Shown here: one piece after another, positions 45,391 through 58,677 of the stretch
Layout: each line of letters begins with the position of its first letter
How positions within the stretch are numbered: position 1 is the first letter of the stretch
From: Erpobdella octoculata
Lineage: Eukaryota; Annelida; Clitellata; Hirudinida; Erpobdellidae
Assembly: GCA_963978895.1 (NCBI GenBank)
Contig: OZ022242.1
Coordinates: 2,519,666 to 2,583,665, forward strand
DNA: 64,000 nt
Direction: 5' to 3'
Notes under the pieces: model-generated
What the model was told of the DNA's origin: nothing
Databases searched by the model: none
Seen by the model: the letters and a program-made list of their open reading frames with translations, nothing else
Translations under genes and position numbers: made by a program

Positions 45391-47320
45391 GTGACTGCGC
45401 TCGAATTTCTTCTCTTTCTCTGTCTTTCCGTTCAAAAACAGTTGCGCTTATTTTATTTGTTTTTATTTTTATAAATGCTGAAGTGAGTGTTTCAGCTTTT
45501 CCACTCCTCTTCTACTAATAACGATGAAACCACTCGCAACGCCCGGTTTCCATTTGAGCAAAGTAAGTGAATTTAAAAAAGAATTAAAAACCTTCTGTTC
45601 ACCTTTGCTTCTGCCGTCGGTTTATTATCGCCAGATCTCGTTTTAAATGCGATGCAGAACATTATTTTAACAACTCGCGCACCGCTGAAAAGTGAAAATC
45701 GAATTAACTTTTTATCATAGCAATCTCCGTTCGTTTGATTTCGATTGCATTAGCGAACTTTCAGAGTAATGTTGACAGCGCACCTTCAAAGAGCGTCTAA
45801 TTATCGAAAATAGTTGTTGAGCGAGTTTATTGTTGTAGATGTTACCATAGAAGTTTGGTGATGTCATAACCTCTGGAGTGTTTATAAAGACCTGCAACAA
45901 CTTATTTGAAATTCATGCCTGTTGAATGGTTTACTGATTAAAATATATTTAAATTTTGGTAATGAAAATAAATACGTTTTACAGATTAAATGCGCTGCTG
46001 AATATAATTGAATATAATCTTTTACGTCGTTCTAACAATCAATTAATTTATTCAAATCAATATATTGACAAACAAAATAAGTTACAAAAAATATCAAATA
46101 AAAAATATTTTACACTGATTTAGAATTACAGATAATTTAGATAAAATACCAGTGTTGGGTAGGAACTGTTATAGGCGTCACTCCTGGTCGACTCCTGGAG
46201 GAGTTGAGGGGTCCATGGTCCCCTAATATTTTAAAAATGGGGAGTCATGGGCTTTGAAAGTTTTGAACCTTAATGAATAATTCTTTCTACAACAAAACAA
46301 CAAGATAGAAGTCAATTTTTCTATTTTATTTAGAAATAAAAGTGTTTTATTGCATTTTCGTTCGATTCTTCAGAATTAAATTATTGAGTGGATGTAGGAG
46401 AGAGAGCTGTTCTGAATGGTCACTTTTTTCATAATTGTAGTATTGAATGGCCAATTTTTTTCATAATTGTAGTACTGAATGGCCACTGGTCAGATTCTCT
46501 TCAGAAAAGTTGCAATCTTTGTAAGTATTGGAAAAAAATTTTGTAGTTTATATACAAGATTTCAATACTGTTAATTAAACAAATTGATAAACGCTTTTGG
46601 TCATTTTATTAACCAAATGTTGCCAACATGCAGTGGCTGTATGATTATAAGTCAGAGGCAAACTTTATGAGTCCATTTCTTTGTTTAATTTCTGAAAAAT
46701 AAGATTTTCTCATTTCATAAAAATTGTATCCAAATCTGAAGTACTTATGCCATATATTTGTGGTTATAAATTTAACTTGTTCTGTGTCTTTACCCCAATA
46801 CAAAAACTTAGAAATCGGTAGTAATTGTGATGCAGCATTGGCTCAATCCCATTGATGATATGTTTTACCCCCACAGAAATGAAATGGATGAACTGGATAA
46901 CTACAGCAGTTTTATCTCAACGTTTGCATTTCTTTGACAATTGCGCCATGAAGCATAATTCAATTCAGTAATTAAGAATCATTGGTCACTTGATGCACGT
47001 TACAGGCTCTGGCTTAAACATTTTCATTTGCCTTCTTCTCCATCTCCATATCGCCTTTTTAAAAATTCAAAATCGCTCTTTAAGTTAATTTGCTTAATTG
47101 ATTCTCTATGAATTTTTAGCATGCGTTCTAGCGAGCTTTTTTTTAATTATAATTGAGTCAACTTTAATGTTCCTCGTTACTAGGAATTGTGTATCTACCT
47201 TCAGTACCTTTATTTTTTCTGCAATTTGTCTCTTATTTATGCCGATGTCTTAGGATTGGCATCAGTAGTTTTCAGTCTTCAGGTTTAGCCAATTTATCTC
47301 GAAAGTATAAGTAATTATTT
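45391..47320. other. DYRK upstream region and spacer
   Basis: 5' UTR or promoter of DYRK is expected here but no strong core motif is visible. A segment from about 46150 (CAGTGTTGGGTAGGAACTG) resembles the start of an hAT-type transposon. A ~34-bp tandem unit (TCATAATTGTAGTA ... GAATGGCCA) repeats near 46415-46490. Confidence 0.4.
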
Positions 47321-47575
47321 TTACAAACTTTTATTTAGGTTAAAATCTCTGTTTGTGTGTGTGTGTGGCTTTCTCTGTACACAAATCTTGCAAGTAAAAT
47401 TTAACCAGCTTTTTGACTAGCTACGAAGCTGAAACTTTCAGCATAGCTTTATATTGGATGACAATACATGATTCAATTAAAAAAAACAAACTTAATTTGA
47501 ACATCTTTCGTATTTCTAAATCTAGTGTATTTAACATCAAAGTTTGTGTTGAAAAACTTTTTTTTCTTTATTTGT
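47321..47575 (+). repeat. dispersed repeat, copy 2
   Basis: Collinear with 23883-24140 with few substitutions and a longer GT run (GTGTGTGTGTGTGG). Confidence 0.75.
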
Positions 47576-47947
47576 TATCAATTACTTTACTTACTACTAG
47601 ATACGTATAAGCCTACCAAAGTGAAATAAAGTCGCTATAATTTTAGGGTCCTTTATTTTTAGGTAATCGTTCTCCAAAGGTGGTTCAGGGCTTCAGGGCT
47701 CACACAGAAAATTTAGGAAACAAACACACACATTATACATATACATATAATTGTGCTCTTTATAACTTTTTCAGCAAAAATATAGTTATGGAACGGTAAT
47801 GGAAAGGAATTAAAACACAAAGCGTATGGCTTTGTGTTTATGTTAAGATGTTTTTGTGTTAAAATTATCTGAATAATTTGAAAAATGAACGAAAAGAATA
47901 TTCTATTATATATGGCTCAAGTCCAAGCACGCGTACTCCTTTACGAA

Positions 47948-47948
<1 letters not shown>

Positions 47949-48038
<90 letters not shown>
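47949..48038. repeat. (TA)n microsatellite
   Basis: About 45 uninterrupted TA units. Confidence 0.97.
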
Positions 48039-48041
<3 letters not shown>

Positions 48042-51000
48042 CGGTTGAGCCAACTACGCAATGGAATTAATAATGTTTGTCAACTTTCATCCAAGCCTAA
48101 ACGACACGACATCATTACTACGCAAAGCTGGCATTTCCGAAGATAAGACATTAATTAATTTATTCTATGGTTCTGGCTATTTCTTGTCTTGCAAAGTCTC
48201 GTTTTATTGTGTGTTAAACCCGAATAAGGAAACCTGGAAGAAAACTACGAGTTCTGTTAGAATAGTTAGATCATTTTATTTATTTGTTTTTGTTTATTGG
48301 ATCGCGGTGGATGGGATAGGATGAGCCTGAAACTCTGAGCAACAAACAACAAAGGATAATTTAGTAGCGGGATGAGTGGTCTGCCGCCATTAGTAGACTA
48401 TCGGTAATGGCGCTTTTAGCGTCTCGTGACATTTATTCTTGCGTGACACGTTTAATTAGTTTAAAACAAATAAAATTGATAATACGACGAAATTCATCGA
48501 AGCCTTATGCTGGTTTTCAAATTTTAACAAATGAAGGAGACAGGTGCAGTCATTGATTTCTTTGATTCACTTTTTGCGTCAAACAAATATGGCCTAAGAC
48601 TTAAGTTCTGCTAAATGTTACAGCTAAACGAAAACCTTTCCAATCTAATTATTTGCCATGTTTTAAATACCGTCATGCTAGCTATCTATCATTTGAACTT
48701 TTTTACTTTGTTGGCAATATCGATTTTTCTGCCGTGTATATATTCATGTAAAATCAAAATCACTGATTTTACGATCAGTTTCCCATTGATAAACGTTAAA
48801 GGATTCAGAATAACCATTACGGTCATTATTATTAATAGATCAAAAAGTATAAATAGCCTTAACAAAGCTTCATTTATTATTTTCCAATAAACTGCAAAAC
48901 CATTCTATTGAGCCCGGTATACGATTTGGTGATATCGTAACAATATTTTCAATAAAATAACAACCTCGTTACAATTTCCACAAAACAGTTTATTAAACAA
49001 ACAAGTTTAGAAAAAAAAATTGAACAGACAAGGAGGCTGAAAAATGTTGAAAAGAATCTAAAGATAAAAAAAAACCAGCCCTTATAATAAATCAAATGGA
49101 ACGAAGTGCAAAACAGCACAAAGCAAGATATCCATGCACAGGTGTGATCTATGCATACGTACGGTGAGCAGACACACCTTCAGTGGGCTGCAATAAAACT
49201 ATTTGTTTATAAAAAAAGTTTCTGTTGATTTTAAGTGGTGAGTTGCATGCAAGAGATGCAGATCGCAGCTACGGATTGGTAGACGAAAGTCGGTTGACGC
49301 TACAAACTGAACACGCAAGTCTCGGATCGCTTCGCGCCGGCCGCACCGAAATCAAAAACAAACGCAGACGAGAAAACCCGCCAGACTGTAAAAACAGCAA
49401 AACGTAAAACATTATATACGGAAAATATAATTTAAGTCTTGAGAAAGTTAAGAGGTGGCGGATAAGCTCCTCCTTTCTTTACAGAGATCTTAAAGCTTTC
49501 CGTTGATGATGCTTACATCTTGCATTTCAGATTTCTTTCAGTGATAATAATTTAAAAGTTCATCTGTTTTAAAATGCTAGTTTTATTTTATTTAAATACA
49601 TCCTTCACAAAGAAAAAAAAACTAACGAAAAAACAGCCAGAGATGAGAATGTTTATAAAATAATAAAATAACATTAACCTTGTTTCACGAAGTTAAGTCA
49701 TCGAATAACAGCTTAAAACATATTTAAACATGTTAAGTACAATAAAGAGGCGAAGAAGCGTCCGTGTGACACTCTGCGACCAAGCACGCACGTCACTTGT
49801 GTAAATGTAAATGTTTAACGACCATAGAAAATGAAAAAAATCCAAGACAGGAAAAAAAATGAGGCCAAACTATTAAATACCTTCCGAACACGCAAAGTAA
49901 ATTAAATAAGAAAGAAACGTATAATGTATAAATTTATATAAATGGACAGAAAATGTTTCAGGTGAGTAGAATCATTAATTGCAGGAATAACTTGAGGCCT
50001 GTTATAAATGCTCGATTTGGACATTCGCTGAAAATTTGGCTGCCAAGCCTTCGTTTGAAGCGAGCTTCTAATGTCCCACTTCTAGAACGACCAATTACAG
50101 GTATTGTACTAAAAAAATATTTGCAAGTCCTAGTAGTGCTACAGTGCAAGCCCTAGTAGTGCTACAGTACAAGCTAAATAATCTAATGGAGAAACGAGAC
50201 AAAAACAAACTTAAAATGGAAAACTTAAAAGCATTTAGACGCCCGCATGCAAAGAAAAATTAAGCAACAGAAAGAAGTAACAGCAAAATCGATAAACATT
50301 TCCGCAGGCTACCTCGTAAAGTATGTGTCATCATCATACGTCATCGTAAGAATTGGGAATCCGAATACATTCGACTTTCTAAAATCATTCATCCACTTTA
50401 ATGATCACTTTTACTTTTAAAAAATATAAAACCTAATGAATTTTGAATAGCGGAATTGTTGAATCGACTCATAATTACGTCATTTTTAAAAATAATTTAC
50501 GACAGATGAAACTGATTCGATCACAGGCAGACTGCTGAGAGATCCATCAAGCAGGGCAGCCGAGGGATCAATTGAGGCTATTTGAGAGAAAAAAATGATT
50601 CAATAAGCTTCACATTTTTCACTACGACGACCACAAAATGTTCACAACACGAAAATCATAAATCGGTTAATTAAACGACGAAACGTTTTCGGCAAGAATT
50701 AAAAAAAAAAACTTCACAACAGAAGAACTGTTGATCGCAAATACAACCATTAAACTGTAATTCTAAATTCAGTCCAGTCCCGTGCAGAAATAAAAAATAA
50801 AATAGTTCCAAACGATCCAATTTTGAGAAAAAAATCAGACACAAAAAAATTAACAAAAGTACTACTACTCAGTACTCATTCATCGTCAAGAAGTAATCAA
50901 AGAAATTTCGCTAAAATTCATTGAGAAATAACAATAATAAAGAGAAAATTTGAACGAAGATGATTAAACAAATGAAAGAAAAAGATACCAATCTATCATG

Positions 51001-52884
51001 TAAAACATTAACAGAAATACCATATAAAGTGGCCATTCAGTACTACAAACATTAACAGAAATACCAAAATCATAACAGACAGCCAAACGATACACGCAAT
51101 ACAGACAGCGAAACGATACACACGTGGCATACAGCTAAACGATACATGTGACACAGACAGCTAAACGATACATGTGACACAGACAGCTAAATGATACACA
51201 CGCGTGCGTCTATCCGCAGCAGCAGCGGACGAAATGAAATAAAAATCATCCGTGGAAGTCGAATAAAACAATTATAATACAAAAAAAAAGAAAACCCTGG
51301 TGGCTTGTTGTCGCCGATAAGCTGGTTACCAAAAGAGCAGTGCGTACGGGTCACGGACTACAACGTAATACGTTCGTCTAGTTAACGCCTGTATATACGA
51401 TGCTAAGCTTTTGCGTGTATTTATATATACATACGCAGGCATTATTGATAAATGAATAAATAAATAATTGACATGTACAAGCAAATCAAAGAGCATAGCA
51501 GATACAATATGTTAATGTACTCGTGAACATGCAAATGGTATCAAATACCAGTGTCGTAATATATTAATATAGTTTCGTAACTCATTTAATATATATATAT
51601 ATACAGAGAAAAAAAACAAAATAAAAAAATCATATTTCTGAGAAACTTCATTTTCTCATGAAATGATTGTGATTCAGCTAACATCAAATAAATAAAGAAT
51701 CGAAACAGAAAACATCGGCTGCGATCAGGGGGGAAAGATGGTCGTTCTACGGGGGGGAGGGGGGGTGGCACGGGCTCCGGCTAAACACTCGCATCTGGAA
51801 ATGAAACTTGGTTGCTCACAATAAAAAAAATCCACAATTAAAATTGTAACAAAGTTAACAGGCAAGGTTGTAATATCATCGAAATCAAGAATCAGATATA
51901 ACTGACGTAAAGGTCCGGTTGGCACAGTTTTATTTTGCTGGAACTGAGACGAGTCTTGCATCAGACTTACGATGGACAAAACAAAACTAAAGGAATTTAC
52001 GTTTCATTCGGCAACGGCTTCGCCTAGAATCCAGTTTTCACTCTCGCAAAAAAGGTATCGACACTCTACGAGTTCTCCGTGCGAATTTCTTTCAATCGCT
52101 TCTCGACACTCGACCCCCGTATACATAACACGTTCTACGAACGAGAGATATTACTTCAACGTGCACAAAATTAGAATACTCCCCGAGTACCCGTCTCGGC
52201 ACGACTTCGTGCCCGCTTCTCCGAGTACGTCGGCATAGCGACATCTCAAAGGACCGTGTTTCGGAACTTCCTGAAGGGTTCGTTTCAACCGAAAAAAAAA
52301 AATATTACGAGGCAATGAAAAAAAGTAGTACTCAAGCAGTTTATTGACGATATAAAAAAAAAAACACTGTGAACAGTTCATATTTGGTGTCAACTTTTGA
52401 TTGGGTCGTCGAGAAAGGAAGGATTTAGAAAGGAAAAGTATGATTACAATGTAAACGATACAGCTTCTCAGAAACAATCAGAAACATGTCATCATATATA
52501 TATATATATATATATACACATAGATAGCAGATCCAAATTAATAAGAGCAAAACGGAAACACAAACAGTTTATAAAGACGACAAACTGCGACAATTTCTAC
52601 TGCTAAAGCGAATTTCATGCGGGTAAAAAAAGAGAAAGAATTCCAAGACGTGTTGATTGTATAGTTCACGTAATCCAATGCACAACAAAAACAGAATCAT
52701 CAAAGTTTGCTTATATTATTATTAATATCTGATAATTAAATATATTAATCTCATATCTGCATTAAAAATTTTAAATGCGAACAAAATAATAACCACTCAC
52801 TCATTCGCGCGCATGCGGACAGTATACACTATAGTATTCATTAAATATTCAAACAATAATAATAATAATAATAATTCATTCAAG
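48039..52884 (-). other. long AT-rich region, partly 3' UTR of the coiled-coil protein gene
   Basis: I see no coding exon I can support. Minus-strand AATAAA signals near 52338 and elsewhere could end the upstream gene's transcript. It includes a 26-bp minisatellite (about 51090-51200, unit AGACAGCTAAACGATACATG plus GTGACAC), a short TA run (51585-51602) and a G-run cluster (51727-51772). Confidence 0.4.
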
Positions 52885-54155
52885 TTAATGCCTGACTTGG
52901 GTTTCTTTCAACCAATCTTTAAAACTGTTAAATTGATCTTCATTGCCCTTCGACGCGACTGGTTGAACGACCTCTTCGACCGAACCGCCGTCGAGTCTCA
53001 TTTTCTTGGCGGACAGACCGTCGCCCCCCGAGGGGGACCTGCTTCGGCACCTCGCTAAATTGTGCTCCCCCGCGGCGAGCCGCATGTCTTGTCCACTCTC
53101 CGGACTCGTCCTTTCGGTCCCGACAGACGACGCCCGGTCGATGGCGGCCGCCTTTTCCGCCGGTGCAGGGTCGTCGTGGATTTTCACGAACGGCTCCTGC
53201 GATTGGACGTTGCAATGACTGGTGCTGATCATCACGATTCTTTTCTGGTTGGCCAGTGGATTTTGAATGTTTATCATAGAGGGTGACAAGGACGGGGGCG
53301 ATGCCAGACTGACCGCCCCCATTTCGTGGCCCGACTGCTGGAAAGTTTTGCTCCTCATCGGTGGTGTCTGCCCCGTGTTAAAACCGTTAGTGATTATTTG
53401 AGACAAAGAAGCCTGCGGTGACTGGAGTCTTCGCTGCGGTTCTTGTGGGATCGGGTACACCACCCCCGTACCGGGGGCCTCCGACAGCCGACTCACGTTG
53501 ACCTGCACTTTGAAGGGCTTAGGAGACCTGGCAGTCCCCGTGCCCAGGGAATAATTCAAGGGGCTGGCCGAACTGATGGCCGCAGTCGCCGGCACTTGTC
53601 CGTTGGTCATTGAAGCGGAAAACGGCACCACAGAAGATACAACAGGTGGCAATGGAATACTCACAGGTACTTTATTACACATTTGTCCCAACATGTTATT
53701 TTGCTCCTGCCCTTTGGTAAGGGCATTATTATTGATAATATGAAAGCTCATGGGAAAGTTGTACTTCTTGGCTATGGAAGGCAGCAGAGGAGAGGTTGGG
53801 GCTTCTTTCGTCGAAAGATCGTGAGGACGAAGGGACTGAACCCCCCCCACCTGCGGGCCAAAGTCGCTCTGCTGAGAACCGGAGTTGAGTCTTTGCGGCA
53901 TGACCGTGGCTTGCGCCTGTGGATTTTCGACCGGTCCTTTGGTGAAGACCTTTGTCATAAGGTCGAGATTTTTTATTTCGCTGTCCAGGAATTTCGTGCG
54001 CCAGTAGAGTACGTCTTCCTGAGATTTCAGTTTCGTTTCCCTCAGGGAAAACACTTTCAACAGATCTTCAAAATCACCGACCAGCTCCGCCAAGGACTTG
54101 GACAGATCGGGCACGGCGTGAGCTTCTTCCAGCTTGCTTATTTTTATCTTCAGTT
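52885..54155 (-). CDS. unassigned coiled-coil nuclear protein, terminal exon
   Basis: The phase-1 exon starts after acceptor AACTTTTCCAG and runs 423 codons to the stop. The first ~75 residues form a helical, heptad-rich segment (Leu-Lys-Ile-Lys-Ile-Ser-Lys-Leu-Glu ... Leu-Lys-Val-Phe-Ser-Leu-Arg-Glu, then Tyr-Trp-Arg-Thr-Lys-Phe-Leu-Asp-Ser-Glu-Ile), likely a coiled coil for oligomerisation. The rest is disordered and rich in Ser, Pro, Gln and Val. Near the end are Arg-Ser-Arg-Ser-Pro-Ser and Ala-Lys-Lys-Met-Arg-Leu, a possible nuclear import signal. I do not recognise the family. The composition suggests a chromatin or transcription cofactor, which is inference. Confidence 0.85.
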
Positions 54156-54351
54156 CTGGAAAAGTTAAAAAAAAAAACAGAAATGTTAATTGATATTCAC
54201 AATCATCAAAACTATCAACAATCAATGCTCAAAAGACATCAAAGAGAAAGTGTACTGTTAGCAATCTGCTTTGATGGTTTCTATAACTCTTTTTTAACAA
54301 GTCAATCTAGTTTTAAACACAACTGAATATAAGACAAAACAGATTACCTAC

Positions 54352-54546
54352 CAGAAAGCTTATCAGTTAGATTGGCAATGGACATGACTTCTTCATTAGG
54401 GGATGCTTGACTGTGAACCGCGTCCCCCACATTGGCCCTATCCCTCGGCTGAGTGTCACTGTCTACCGCCTCGGGCAAGTCCTTCTGAGCTTTAACTTCC
54501 ACCGGGTGCTTTTCCAACATCGAAGAACTTGAAAGGTCGAGAGCCT
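54352..54546 (-). CDS. unassigned coiled-coil nuclear protein, exon
   Basis: 195 nt, phase 1 at both ends, from acceptor CGACTTCACAG to donor TTTCTG|GTAGGT. It encodes 65 residues opening Glu-Ala-Leu-Asp-Leu-Ser-Ser; Ala-Leu-Asp-Leu-Ser is close to the PxDLS motif that binds the corepressor CtBP. The remainder is acidic and polar, and ends in Ile-Ala-Asn-Leu-Thr-Asp-Lys-Leu-Ser leading into the coiled coil of the next exon. Confidence 0.8.
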
Positions 54547-54579
54547 CTGTGAAGTCGAGAAATGGATTTGTTCGTAAAA

Positions 54580-54715
54580 AGTTTATTTGATTAATTATTG
54601 AATTATTTATTTTTTAATGATTGAATTACTTAATTTTTTAATTATCGAATTATTTATTTTTTAATTATTGAAATATTTATTTTTTAATTATTGAATTACT
54701 TATTAATTTTTAAAA
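54580..54715. repeat. ~28-bp AT-rich intronic minisatellite
   Basis: Four or five degenerate units of ATTGAATTATTTATTTTTTA. Confidence 0.75.
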
Positions 54716-54925
54716 TGATTAAAAACACAACTAGAATGTTTGTTAATGACACTTTTATGCAGAGAAATGAATTCGAATGTAATAAGTCGTGTTTTACCGT
54801 TGAATTAATTGAAAAATAAAAACTGAAAAATCTTGAAATTAACTTGATTAAAACCTAAAAGTTTTCATTAAATCATCACACAGGCTTTCAAACGAAAACA
54901 GACATCTCAACTTTTATCAACAAAC

Positions 54926-55804
54926 CTTGTTGAGAATCCACCATCTCCAAGTCGCCAGAACTTCTCGCAGAATCGGGTTCCGCGTCGACGTCGTAAGTCG
55001 TAGTCGTGACGTCGGAGTTCATAGCTGCGTCCAGCTGAGACTGAGCTGCTGAAACCGCGGTAGTGGTTGTTATGGGGTCGCGTTCTTCCGCGGAATACGC
55101 AGGCGACGTCAAAACACTGCCCGGCTGAGCGGTCGAACTCAAAAATTTCGACGCTTCAGAAAGCACGGCCAGCGAGGTAGCGGAAAGTCCGATGCTAGAT
55201 TTCGTCATCAACTGTTGCTGAGTCTTCTCGTAGAGGGCAGCAAGGACCGCGTTCTGCCCGAAGGATTTCGGTATGGTGATCATCTGAGGCGTGACGTGGT
55301 TGACTTGGCTCGCAAGGTGCGGAGTAAACTGCAACTGTCTGATGTGAGACGGCAGAGGCACGCCGACGTGGTTCGATGCCGCCGAGCTCAGACACGTAGA
55401 CAGCAAAACAGCCGGAACTCCGGACGACTCGACGCGGGGACGCACGGCGGCAGCAGCTGCCGAAACGACCTGAGGTATGATGACCGGTATATTCTGCATT
55501 CTCTTGAATTGCTGCAGCTGCATTAGCTTAGCCTTCAGCTGAAAATTCAGCAGTTGCTGGCTTAAAACAACCGAGTGAGACGTCGACGGAGCCATGAACA
55601 TGTCCCTGATCTTTTTGGCACCCTGCCCGTCCAAAGCTGCCGCGGCCGTTTTCTTTATCGAGGTGAGAGGAGTGAGTTTCGGAAGAGAAGGATGAACGGC
55701 AGTCCTGATCAGAGATGACGGACTCTTAGACGACAAGGCAGAGAATCGAACGACCTGGGGAGCCGAACTTGATTCCACCGATCCGGACATCGTGACGCTC
55801 GCCT
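54926..55804 (-). CDS. unassigned coiled-coil nuclear protein, large central exon
   Basis: 879 nt, phase 1 at both ends, from acceptor AATTTTTTATCAG to donor ACAAG|GTTTGT. The 293 residues are rich in Ser, Ala, Val and Gln. Notable are a Gln/Leu helix (Leu-Ser-Gln-Gln-Leu-Leu-Asn-Phe-Gln-Leu through Met-Gln-Leu-Gln-Gln-Phe-Lys-Arg), an Ala run, hydrophobic Ile/Val/Pro patches, and a polar Thr-rich end. The composition is typical of transcriptional cofactors and no known domain is recognised. An internal ATG exists, but continuous phase with upstream exons argues against a start here. Confidence 0.82.
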
Positions 55805-56007
55805 CTGATAAAAAATTTGTATAATTAATCGTCGAGTTATTATAATGACATGATAATAATGGTGTTGTTAAATGGCGTTGTTGCGGTAAAGTGTTCGCCC
55901 CCTACTACTTATTTACACAAATAAAATAATATTACACCATAATTACAGCACAATATTATATCTTAATAATAATAATAATAAATAATCAAACAGGTAGGTT
56001 GGCACAC
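55805..56007 (-). other. short intron
   Basis: A GT-AG intron of about 200 bp. It includes TTGCGGTAAAGTGTTCGCC, a possible tRNA-like A-box remnant. Confidence 0.5.
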
Positions 56008-56076
56008 CTTCTTTAAAACTTTTTTCCGACTCCTTGAACGACGACACCTCGGCTATTTTCCTGCCGGCGGATGAAT
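56008..56076 (-). CDS. unassigned coiled-coil nuclear protein, 69-nt exon
   Basis: A small exon (23 codons, phase 1-1) between acceptor TTCTTTCCAG and donor GAAG|GTGTGC. It encodes a Ser/Lys/Glu-rich peptide (Ser-Ser-Ala-Gly-Arg-Lys-Ile-Ala-Glu-Val). Being a multiple of three, it could be skipped without shifting the frame. It is too short for an ordinary gene search and is supported by splice sites and phase agreement. Confidence 0.7.
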
Positions 56077-56632
56077 CTGGAAAGAAGCGAAAAGATGTCA
56101 GAATTTATCGGTAAATGATAACAACAACAATTCGTAGAAACAATACGAAAGTCCGATAACGTTTCGGCGAATCGCGAAAGACGATGATGAAATAATTGCG
56201 TTGAATATCTTAAAGGAAGACGAGTTTTCACGACGGCGAATCACATCGCACGACTGTCGACAATTACTTTTCAGAAATAAAATATAATTGACCTTCAAAT
56301 TGACATAATTATTATCTACTTATACAATCTTTCAGCCTCACTCACTCAATCAATCAATCACTTCAAAACAACTTGCTCATGGGGATGAACAAACAAGGTC
56401 AAAGATCACTAAGCTCGTGGTTAAGGTGGTTAAGCATCATAAGGCATCGTACCCACACTGACCACATACACTCAAATAAACACAGCACTCTAGCAAGGGG
56501 GTTTTCGACATCGAAAATATTTAATTAATGGCCGTGGCATATAACTTTCAATTTGTGTGGCTGTATTATTTGAAATATACATTCTCTCTTTTCTCACCCA
56601 GTTATCAATCTTATTATTTTTTATATTAGTTT

Positions 56633-56857
56633 AATAATAATAATAATGTTTGACAATATTTAGAGTGGCGTAAATCCTAAAGGACTTCAAGGCCACTGAA
56701 GGGTTTTTTGCTGAGGCAGCCATTTATAGGCGCCTAGCCTTTTAGCAATGCAAGTGAACTCCTTGCTTAAGAGAGTTACGCTGGTGACGCCAGCGAGGCT
56801 TGAACTGACGACCTAATGATCGACAGGCGAATGCTCTACCGCTCTGCCACCAGCGTT
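56633..56857 (-). mobile_element. tRNA-derived SINE
   Basis: In minus-strand direction a tRNA-like head has an A box (TGGCAGAGCGGTAGAGC) and a B box (GTTCAAGCC). It is followed by a unique body of about 130 bp and an (ATT)n tail (56633-56648). The acceptor-stem match is incomplete, so this is a SINE rather than a tRNA gene. It lies in the same orientation as the host gene, in an intron. Confidence 0.75.
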
Positions 56858-57368
56858 TAGTAGGTTAATAAGTTTTCATTTCGTTGGTGTCGAGATGAAA
56901 CACGTTTTATATGTCAGTATTTCTGCGGAGGTTTCCGATGGTTTACCAGCCAGTTATCGTAAGACACGTGTGCTTGCGAGTATGTGTGTGAAGGCCTGGG
57001 TTGATTAGATCGGCAGGCTGGGTAGGTAAGAGATGATAGCCAGCATTTTGGGGTTATTTTATAGCATACATATGTATCTCAATTATCCACATAAACCATT
57101 TATAATTATATGATTAGACGTTTAAAAAGCATAGGCGCAATAGAGCCAATCAAAAAAATCAAAACCTTCTTATAAATTATATAACCTTTACCTAGTATGG
57201 AAACCTAACCTTTACTTAACATCCTAGAATAAAATCTTTTTACAAACCATCCATCAGCTTAGCTGGTCCTGATAAAAAGATGCACATGACAAATATTTGA
57301 GGTGGAAATAAGATTTTTCATCAGAAGCAGATGCCCGAAAAGTTGTAAAAAAGATGTTCACTGGGAAC

Positions 57369-57462
57369 TCGGTGAATTAATTTACATTTGTGATCACTTT
57401 GATGAATTAATTTAAATTTGTGATCACTTTGATGAATTAACTTACATTTGCGATCACTTTAC
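57369..57462. repeat. 30-bp minisatellite
   Basis: Three units containing GATGAATTAATTTACATTTG followed by TGATCACTTT. Confidence 0.9.
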
Positions 57463-58029
57463 TTCGTTCATTTTAAATTACATCAACAAAAGAGAATGAA
57501 AACAAAGCGAATGCATTTTGATCTCATGTCACCAATAACAACAACAACAATGTCATGTCATCTTTCTTAACGATAACGATGATGATGATGATGGTAGAAT
57601 AGTAATAAAGGTAACACAGGTAGTAGTGGTCGTGATAATCACGACAGGTGGTGCGTTGCACTAATTATGAAACTGAGATACTGTAAATAAGATCAGATTA
57701 TCAAAGTTCTATAAGAGCACGGCCATTTTGAATCAAGAGAGCGTGACTAGTTTGGACTAAATTGATAGCAGCAGGCAGCCCGCCTCTCATTCGCCACAGC
57801 AGAGAATGATTATCTATCAACTAAATTACAGAACAACAAACAGGATACTCTCATTTCGTCCTTCAGTTTCTCTGACTACGCTGGGAATTTCCAGCATACA
57901 AACGCAAGCCGTTACAAGCCTCATCCACAATTAACAATAACACAAATAAAATCGTTGAAAACTTACACTGAAATAACGTTAAATGATATAATGAAACAAA
58001 TCTGAGACAAAAATGAGAAGAAAACGTCT

Positions 58030-58205
58030 AATTAACATTAAGAGTCATTTATATAACATTAAGAAGCATCTAGATCACATTAAGAGGCATCTAGATCACA
58101 TTAAGAGGCATCTAGATCACATTAAGAGGCATCTAGATCACATCAAGAGGCATCTAGATCACATTAAGAGGCATCTAGATCACATCAAGAGGCATTTAGA
58201 TTATT
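58030..58205. repeat. 21-bp intronic minisatellite
   Basis: About eight units containing AAGAGGCATCTAGATCACAT. The 21-bp period keeps a plus-strand frame open as a His-Ile-Lys-Arg-His-Leu-Asp repeat. It lies antisense in an intron, so I do not call a gene. Confidence 0.9.
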
Positions 58206-58677
58206 CACAGAACCAAAAACATTTATGCCGAAGTTGTTGTTTCCGACAGCTAACAAGAAACTCATTCTTTCGGTGTTCCAAGTAATCAAAATATTCTTGT
58301 TTATCATGCTCGTTAAAATATCCCGTTACAAAATAAAATATGGCGTCTAATTAAAACAAAGCAACTAATTAAAATACCGCACATTATTAAAATAATGTAA
58401 TTCGCATAACATATGAGACCTTATAAATATACCGTATCTCATTAAAAAAATATATCTTATTATCTCACTAAATTACTTTATCTTATTAAAATACCGTATC
58501 TCATCAGAATACTAAAAAAAAATGACTTTACAATCAACCTTATACTCATTACGTTCCTCTTTACTATAATTACCGATCGTAATCATCATAACTATAACCA
58601 GCATGGCGCCAGCGGTAACGTTTCAAAAATTGTTTATCGACACTTTCTTTTCCTCTTAGCATAACAAATGGAATTAC

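Noticed and set aside
44890..45518. Several plus-strand frames opposite the first kinase exon
   Set aside because: Shadows of the kinase exon; the minus strand carries the conserved DYRK motifs.
48061..48324. 87-codon plus-strand frame after the TA run
   Set aside because: No recognisable motif, splice context or repeat relation; not enough to call a gene.
51972..52238. 88-codon plus-strand frame just beyond the end of the coiled-coil protein gene
   Set aside because: No domain recognised, and it lies antisense to the probable 3' UTR; chance openness in a less AT-rich patch is enough to explain it.
56781..56857. Possible functional tRNA gene
   Set aside because: A and B boxes are good but the acceptor stem pairs poorly, and a SINE body with an ATT tail follows.
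58013..58285. Plus-strand 90-codon frame with a His-Leu-Asp-His-Ile-Lys-Arg repeat
   Set aside because: The 21-bp repeat keeps the frame open; it is antisense in an intron, with no independent start context or homology.
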